Below, one piece after another: positions 58,689-64,000 of a DNA stretch of 64,000 bases; position 1 is the first letter of the stretch; every line of letters starts with the position of its first letter. Position numbers and translations under genes: made by a program. Origin of the DNA: Bacteroides stercorirosoris. Lineage in GTDB: Bacteria; Bacteroidota; Bacteroidia; Bacteroidales; Bacteroidaceae. The DNA lies in NCBI RefSeq assembly GCF_900142015.1, contig NZ_FQZN01000022.1, forward strand, positions 1-64,000. The letters run 5' to 3'. A model generated the notes under the pieces. It saw only the letters and a list, made by a program, of their open reading frames with translations, ran no database searches and was not told the origin of the DNA.

Positions 58689-60236
58689 ATGCCATCTGCT
58701 GCTATAGTATCAAATAACAAGAGAATAGCAAAGAATACTATTATTCTGTATCTGCGATTGATTATTGTATTATTCCTTACTCTTTACATTTCAAGACTAG
58801 TACTTGACGTTTTAGGTGTTAATGATTTCGGTATATACAATGTTGTCAGCGGATTTGTTGCCATGTTCGCATTTTTAAATGCGTCTATGTCGAATGGTGT
58901 TCAACGCTTCTTTAATGTAGATATAGGAGCAAATAATGGTAGTAATATTAGTGAAATTTATACAATTTCATTGTATATTCAACTCATGTTGGCTGGATTA
59001 CTATTCGTGATAGCAGAGTGCGTTGGTATATGGTACATCAATAATGTAATGGTTATACCTTCTGAACGACTGTTTGCAGCAAATTGGGTATTTCAGTTTT
59101 CAGTTTTTTCTTTTTTGTTTGTAATAATTCAAGTGCCTTATGTCGCTGTAATAATGGCTTATGAAAGAATGAATTATTACGCAGTCGTTAACATAGTCGA
59201 TGTCGTTTTAAGATTTGTAGCTGTTATCGCTTTGAGATTTATCCATAGTATAGATGCTTTGATTTTATATGGTATTTTTATCTTTTTAGTATCGATAGTG
59301 AATTTTGTGTTTTATTTTTCATATACCAAGATTCAGTTTAAATTTATCAAGTTAATAAGGGGATTAGAAAAAAAAATATTTAGCCAAATGATTTCTTTTT
59401 CGAGATGGAATATATTTGGATCGTTTTCCTATATGATAAAGGATCAAGGTTTAAATATGCTTTTGAATGCTTATTTGGGACCTGTTGTAAACGCTGCAAG
59501 AGCGATCTCTTATCAAGTCGCAAGTGCTCTAAATGGTTTCTCGGTCAATATTTTCACAGCCTTTAGGCCACAGTTAATGCAATCGTATTCATCTAAGGAT
59601 TATCAAAGAACAACTACATTAATGTTTTCAATGTCTAAGTTCACATTTTTTCTTATGATATTAATTTCTTTTCCAGTGATGATTGAAATCAAGTACATCC
59701 TTCAATTATGGCTAGGGGATAATATACCAGAGAATACTGCATTATTTACGATTATCATTGTCCTGAATATGCTTGTAACGAACTTTAATCCTCCAGTTTC
59801 ACAAGTTGTACATGCGACAGGAAAAATGAAGAAGTATCAAATTGTTACAAGCATAATTCTCACTTCTATGTTGCCAATTTCATGGGTATTTCTGCATTTT
59901 GGCGCATCGCCAGAAACAGTTTTTTGGATTAGCTTAATAATATCTATAATAAATCAAATTGTTTGTTTGATTGTCTTGAAAGGTATTTTTGAATATAGTA
60001 TTAGAAAATATCTTACTGATGTAATGATGCCTTGTGTACTCGTTAGTATTGTAGTACTACCGTTTTCTTATGGTGCGCATAAGCTTTTGGATATTGGATT
60101 CCTGAGACTGATTCTTGTGACTTTAATAAATATTGTACTTTCTGCTGTAGCTATCTTTAAATTAGGACTAAATAAGAAAGAACAAAGATTAGTAACAGGA
60201 ACAATAAAGTTGAAAATTTTAAAAAAGCACAAATAA
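58689..60236 (+). CDS. wzx: Polysaccharide flippase (Wzx-like)
   Basis: This is a 515-residue membrane protein with about 12-14 helices in the MATE/MVF-type polysaccharide-export fold. IAKNTIILYLRLIIVLFLTL and GVNDFGIYNVVSGFVAMFAFL are the usual N-terminal part. The ATG at 58689 is preferred; a GTG at 58605 would add 28 residues of poor quality. It should carry the lipid-linked capsule repeat unit across the inner membrane. Low GC, like its neighbours. Confidence 0.88.
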   Translation: MPSAAIVSNNKRIAKNTIILYLRLIIVLFLTLYISRLVLDVLGVNDFGIYNVVSGFVAMFAFLNASMSNGVQRFFNVDIGANNGSNISEIYTISLYIQLMLAGLLFVIAECVGIWYINNVMVIPSERLFAANWVFQFSVFSFLFVIIQVPYVAVIMAYERMNYYAVVNIVDVVLRFVAVIALRFIHSIDALILYGIFIFLVSIVNFVFYFSYTKIQFKFIKLIRGLEKKIFSQMISFSRWNIFGSFSYMIKDQGLNMLLNAYLGPVVNAARAISYQVASALNGFSVNIFTAFRPQLMQSYSSKDYQRTTTLMFSMSKFTFFLMILISFPVMIEIKYILQLWLGDNIPENTALFTIIIVLNMLVTNFNPPVSQVVHATGKMKKYQIVTSIILTSMLPISWVFLHFGASPETVFWISLIISIINQIVCLIVLKGIFEYSIRKYLTDVMMPCVLVSIVVLPFSYGAHKLLDIGFLRLILVTLINIVLSAVAIFKLGLNKKEQRLVTGTIKLKILKKHK

Positions 60237-60238
60237 TC

Positions 60239-61510
60239 ATGAAGATTTTTATTGCGGATTTTTTGCCAATAAAAAACAAAGGGGAAGAAGCCATTTTAAG
60301 AGGTATTCAATCATTGTATGAAGAAGCGTTCCAAGAGAATATTGAATTCTATGTCTTCGGTCCTTCTGACACCATTGTAAAAGAGGATAATATTACATCT
60401 TTTCCTGTAAACTGGTGTTATCCGACTTATAAGTATCCTCAAAGATTTGTTGGCAGAATGGGGCTTATCCGAAGATTAATATGCGCCTTCTTTTTTAGAT
60501 TGGGTATTTTCCCATATGTTAGCAGTATCTCGAAGCATCCAGAGGTGCTGAGTGTTTTAAAAGCAGCTGATGTCATTCTATTAGCTCATGATGGTTTTTA
60601 TCATACCTTCTGTGCAGGACTTGGTTTGTATATAAAGAGAATGGGACTTCATTATTCTGTTCCAGGAACAGGCTTCTGTCCTATAAAGAAGTATAGTTTT
60701 TCAAACAAGCAATTAGATTACAAATTTTTCAGTTATTCTAATCTTAATGTTCTACGAGAAAACACCTGTTATGAATATCTTCAAGAATTGAACTTATCAA
60801 AGGGTGTATATCTATTACCTGATATGGCCTTCTACTGCAAGTCGACACCTGACGAGATCAGCGAGAGTAGAATGATAGCTGAAAAATATAAAATAGGCTT
60901 TGATAAAAATTTGAAATACATAGGTCTCACTATATGCGAGAACTCAATTTCTTTTCAAGGTAGCTTTCTGAAATCAAAACAAAAGTCTGATGATCACAGA
61001 AATTTCATTGCAAATCTTCTTGATGTCATAGCAGAAGAAATAAACTGCATATTTTTCTTTATACCGCATTGTATAGAGGAGGGTGCTGGTAACGATTTGA
61101 AGATTGCTAAAGATATTCACAAGAGAATGAAACATAGCGAAAAAGCTGTGATTATTCGCGAGGATCTTCCTGTAAACGTCCTGCGACCTTTGATTCAAAC
61201 TCTCGATTTTATGTTGGGGGAAAGAACTCATTCAATTATCAATTCGTCAAGTATGTGCACACCGTATTTCATGCTCACTTCGAGTCTCGATTTTCGCAGT
61301 CATGACATCATAGGAAAAGGTATAGGATTGCCAAGTCAGATAATTGATTTAGATGATCCGAATCTTGAAATTGTAAAACAAAGAATTCTTGATGGAATTA
61401 ATAATGGAGTTGCAATTATTGAGACACTAAAAGAATACAAGAACATAGTGGAGAATAGTCGACAGCAGCTGATACGATTACTACCATCTACAACAGCAAA
61501 AAAAACGTAG
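60239..61510 (+). CDS. Polysaccharide pyruvyl transferase family protein
   Basis: This is a 423-residue protein of the CsaB/PssM family (PF04230). The N-terminal block IADFLPIKNKGEEAILRGIQSLYEEAF is diagnostic, and LGERTHSIINSS near residues 328-339 is the second active-site region. It should put a ketal pyruvate onto a capsule sugar, using phosphoenolpyruvate. It begins 2 bp after the flippase stop. Confidence 0.88.
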   Translation: MKIFIADFLPIKNKGEEAILRGIQSLYEEAFQENIEFYVFGPSDTIVKEDNITSFPVNWCYPTYKYPQRFVGRMGLIRRLICAFFFRLGIFPYVSSISKHPEVLSVLKAADVILLAHDGFYHTFCAGLGLYIKRMGLHYSVPGTGFCPIKKYSFSNKQLDYKFFSYSNLNVLRENTCYEYLQELNLSKGVYLLPDMAFYCKSTPDEISESRMIAEKYKIGFDKNLKYIGLTICENSISFQGSFLKSKQKSDDHRNFIANLLDVIAEEINCIFFFIPHCIEEGAGNDLKIAKDIHKRMKHSEKAVIIREDLPVNVLRPLIQTLDFMLGERTHSIINSSSMCTPYFMLTSSLDFRSHDIIGKGIGLPSQIIDLDDPNLEIVKQRILDGINNGVAIIETLKEYKNIVENSRQQLIRLLPSTTAKKT

Positions 61511-61584
61511 GAATATATTGTACAATAAATATTTGTATCAACAGCCAATAATGAAATTTGTTGTTGTTTAAAATCATTGAGAAA

Positions 61585-62772
61585 ATGGAGCTTAAGTCGA
61601 TAAATAAAGTTATATCTAACGGTTATTGCCTTGGATGTGGACTTTGCCACGCAATAGAGAAGAACACTGAAATAGTGGAGAAAAATGGTAATCTTGTATC
61701 GAATTATAGCAAGAAGGATAGAGGGCATATTGCTGTATGCCCTGGTGCGGGCTATGATATCGTTGATTTCGGAAAGAGAATACATTTCGCAAAGAATTAT
61801 TCTTATGAACTCGGTTGGTATAATGAGTTAAATTTAGTTCAGAGCTTAGACGCTACCCTGCTAAAGAAAGCATCCTCTGGAGGAGCTATGACAACAATTT
61901 CCCTCTTTATGCTTGAAAAGGGATATGCCGATGGTGTAATTTGTACAAAATACACATATGATTCACCTACTCCAAGACCTACTACATATATCGCACGAAA
62001 TAAAGAGGAGTTGATAGAAGCTCAAGGCTCAAAATATTGCCCTACCAGCACACTTTCCATTCTCAGTCAATTGAAAACTGAAGAGAAATACGTTCTTATT
62101 GGAACACCGTGTCAGATAGCTGGCTGGAGAAAATACCAAGAGGTACTCAATCCATCAATTAATATTGTCCTAACCCTCGCAAATTTTTGCGGTGGGTATC
62201 GCGATTTTAGAGAAATAGACCACTTTGTTCATAATGTTGCAAAATTTGACGGTGTAAGGTATTTTCAACATAGAGGTGATGGCGTTCCAGGTCTAATGAA
62301 AATTGTGAATAATAGTGGTAGGGAATGGAAATACCCTTACCCTAAATATGCGCAACTGAGTCCTATCCAGAAAAATAATAGATGCGTATATTGTATTGAT
62401 GCTACTGGAGAGTTGGCAGATATTTCATGTGGTGACGCATGGATTAAAAGAATAACAGATACTGGTGAGGCTTGGTCTACTATCATTTTAAGAAATAAAA
62501 GGGCTCAGAAGTTATTTAGCGAGATGCTCGAAGCAAAATTATTTAATATAGGGAAAATAACAGAAAATGAGGTTGTTGAATCTCAACGTTTGAATATTAC
62601 ATCGAAAAAATATCGACAGTATAAGCGTATTAAAATCAAGAAAATATTGCTTCAAAGAGTTCCGGACTGGTATGATGGAATAAAGAATGTGGGAGGATTT
62701 TATGTTGACGAGTGTAAAATCCTGTTGTCGAAATTTGTTCATTCTAAACTAAGCATTCTGTATAAAAGATAG
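61585..62772 (+). CDS. F420 hydrogenase/dehydrogenase beta-subunit-like protein
   Basis: This is a 395-residue protein. The N-terminal CLGCGLCHAIE (near residues 15-25) together with CPGAGYDIV forms one iron-sulfur site. LIEAQGSKYCPTSTLSIL and VLIGTPCQIAGWRKY are the family's second domain. NNRCVYCIDATGELADISCGDAW completes the C-terminal domain. Such proteins occur in Bacteroides capsule loci next to pyruvyl transferases, but their reaction there is not known. A redox step on a sugar or on pyruvyl-linked groups is inferred only. ATG at 61585 chosen over an upstream TTG. Confidence 0.85.
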   Translation: MELKSINKVISNGYCLGCGLCHAIEKNTEIVEKNGNLVSNYSKKDRGHIAVCPGAGYDIVDFGKRIHFAKNYSYELGWYNELNLVQSLDATLLKKASSGGAMTTISLFMLEKGYADGVICTKYTYDSPTPRPTTYIARNKEELIEAQGSKYCPTSTLSILSQLKTEEKYVLIGTPCQIAGWRKYQEVLNPSINIVLTLANFCGGYRDFREIDHFVHNVAKFDGVRYFQHRGDGVPGLMKIVNNSGREWKYPYPKYAQLSPIQKNNRCVYCIDATGELADISCGDAWIKRITDTGEAWSTIILRNKRAQKLFSEMLEAKLFNIGKITENEVVESQRLNITSKKYRQYKRIKIKKILLQRVPDWYDGIKNVGGFYVDECKILLSKFVHSKLSILYKR

Positions 62773-62780
62773 CAACATAG

Positions 62781-64000
62781 ATGAATTTTATTCGAAGATA
62801 CATTGAATATATGCTTTTAATAGGTCTTTATATTTGGATCTGTTATTGCTCAATCACTAATATGGGCTCAAATGCTGGCATCGTGTTCTTATTATTCGTA
62901 GTTTGTATTGCGATAAAGTCAGCTAGAGCGTCATTTTGTGTGATGGTTTCTCTGTTGTTTTCATCAATGGCAAGTTTGAATATGCCATCGCCAATTATCA
63001 TCTCTTCTGCAATCATCTTTTTGTTCAATTTTAGAAGGCTTAGAATTAGTGGAAAACAATTATCATTATCCAAGTTGATTATTCCTTTTGTTTTCTACTT
63101 AGTCATTCGGATTGTTTCGTATTTATACACCATCAACGATGAATTGTTTAGTAGTGCAATTAATGTAGATTTCATTACATTTATCAGCCTTTGCCTTGCA
63201 TTACTTCTTCTAAACGACGCAGATGATGTCGTTTTTGTTGAACGATGGATAGGTCTGTTAGGAATATTGGCTACCGGATATGGATTGTACTACTTCTTGA
63301 ATAACGAAACAGCATACTTAGGTGAAATTTATGCTGGTACTGATTTTGCAGGAAAGGGAGTGCTTGGAGATGATCTGATTAAGGCTTGGTTGAGGTGGGT
63401 GCCTATAGATAAAGAACCAAATTTCTTGGCAGCTTTGCTTTTGTTCCCATTTGGTTATTGGTTGTCTTTGGTATCTAATAAAATCACAGTAGGGTCAATG
63501 GTTGGCTTATCAATTACATACTTAGGTATTCTTTTTACCTATAGCAGATCTTCATTTTTGGTATCAACCCTGATCTTGCTGTATGTTTTGTTTGTGAATA
63601 AAAAAGAAAGTTTCTATTGTGTTTTATTGTGTGTAATAGGTCTCTTTATTGGAGTTTTTCTTTATTTTCCAGAAGTTGTAGACAGAATTTTCTCAATCAA
63701 TGATAACATCAAATCAGAAGGAGGATCAGGTAGGTTCGAGTTATGGTCTGAGGCCATTATTAATTTTATGTCAAACCCTATATTGGGAGTTGGAACAGGG
63801 CAAACACCAGCTTACTCGCCATCTCGTTTGGGCACACATAATCTATTCCTACAGATTCTAGGAGAGAATGGAATTTTAGGGTTTTCACTATTCTCTTTTA
63901 TTTGGTTATCTGCATTTACTCGAATGAAAAGGTATCTTTCATGTAATTCCTTCTATTTTTATGCCTTTCTGGGTTATTCTATTAATCTGATGACAGTGCA
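62781..64000 (+). CDS. O-antigen polymerase/ligase (Wzy/WaaL-like), cut by the window end
   Basis: This is at least 406 residues, open to the last base of the window. Many hydrophobic helices run from residue 10. The family region includes SEGGSGRFELWSEA, ILGVGTGQTPAYS and THNLFLQILGENGILGFSLF, which is the Wzy_C-type periplasmic loop with the H-N-x-x-L-Q motif. It should polymerise or ligate the capsule repeat. It starts 8 bp after the F420-like gene. The C-terminus is not visible. Confidence 0.88.
   Translation, partial: MNFIRRYIEYMLLIGLYIWICYCSITNMGSNAGIVFLLFVVCIAIKSARASFCVMVSLLFSSMASLNMPSPIIISSAIIFLFNFRRLRISGKQLSLSKLIIPFVFYLVIRIVSYLYTINDELFSSAINVDFITFISLCLALLLLNDADDVVFVERWIGLLGILATGYGLYYFLNNETAYLGEIYAGTDFAGKGVLGDDLIKAWLRWVPIDKEPNFLAALLLFPFGYWLSLVSNKITVGSMVGLSITYLGILFTYSRSSFLVSTLILLYVLFVNKKESFYCVLLCVIGLFIGVFLYFPEVVDRIFSINDNIKSEGGSGRFELWSEAIINFMSNPILGVGTGQTPAYSPSRLGTHNLFLQILGENGILGFSLFSFIWLSAFTRMKRYLSCNSFYFYAFLGYSINLMTV

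Overview
The window looks like a chromosomal segment of a gut Bacteroides (Bacteroidota). The grounds are SusC/SusD paralogues, UpxY/UpxZ capsule regulators, the Bacteroides -7 promoter element (TAnnTTTG, with a TTTG box 19 nt upstream), a 'smalltalk'/HU-like/DUF3987/VirE-N module, and family signatures such as DUF4923, DUF4293 and DUF4248. I cannot name the species from sequence alone.

Layout. 0.4-5.7 kb: housekeeping and envelope genes (DUF4923, engB, recR, a membrane protein with a GT2 glycosyltransferase and an acetyltransferase, AlgH/YqgE), with a 320-bp highly palindromic repeat element after recR. 5.8-10.6 kb: a SusC/SusD pair with no enzymes beside it. 10.6-13.7 kb: an aminotransferase, tRNA-Asp, a YjaB-like acetyltransferase and a lipoprotein. 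13.7-15.0 kb: a gene graveyard holding fragments of an esterase and of a DUF3868-type protein around a 33-bp-stem palindrome. 15.1-17.3 kb: a tight operon of a small GNAT-like protein, an IbrA-type PP-loop protein and an IbrB-type ParB-like protein. 17.5-19.6 kb: UDP-glucuronate decarboxylase and a response-regulator/histidine-kinase fusion. 19.7-26.6 kb: AddB-like and AddA-like genes with a TonB-family gene between them. 26.7-30.5 kb: a GH36 alpha-galactosidase and a CE12-type esterase, preceded by a likely small RNA or attenuated leader. 30.9-47.5 kb: mostly conserved genes (uvrB, paaK, an ACT protein, bamD, RNA polymerase omega, DUF4293, a PorT-like barrel, a LysM protein, a T9SS-type C-terminal-domain protein, uvrA, ybaK, a peptide transporter, GNAT, PadR, PspC). 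47.5-47.9 kb: dispersed hairpin repeats.

47.9-52.1 kb holds the Bacteroides amidase / smalltalk / HU-like / DUF4248 / DUF3987 / VirE-N module. 52.1-64.0 kb is a capsular polysaccharide locus. Its promoter sits between inverted repeats with the core CGTTCG/CGAACG. In this assembly the promoter is a perfect TTTG-N19-TATCTTTG that points left, away from upxY, so the locus appears to be OFF. Downstream are upxY, upxZ, a DUF1703 ATPase, two transposase remnants, and AT-rich biosynthesis genes: UDP-GlcNAc 2-epimerase, LbH acetyltransferase, flippase, pyruvyl transferase, an F420-type beta-subunit protein, and a polymerase/ligase cut by the window end.

The observations most worth following up are: the OFF-oriented invertible promoter; a minus-strand gene (52541-52108) that can be read from an ATG only through a slippery A-tract; the GNAT-IbrA-IbrB operon; the ~60-bp inverted repeat with one arm inside DUF3987 and one just after it; the compositional break inside the epimerase gene; and the dispersed palindromic repeats at 2.5, 14.3 and 47.5 kb.
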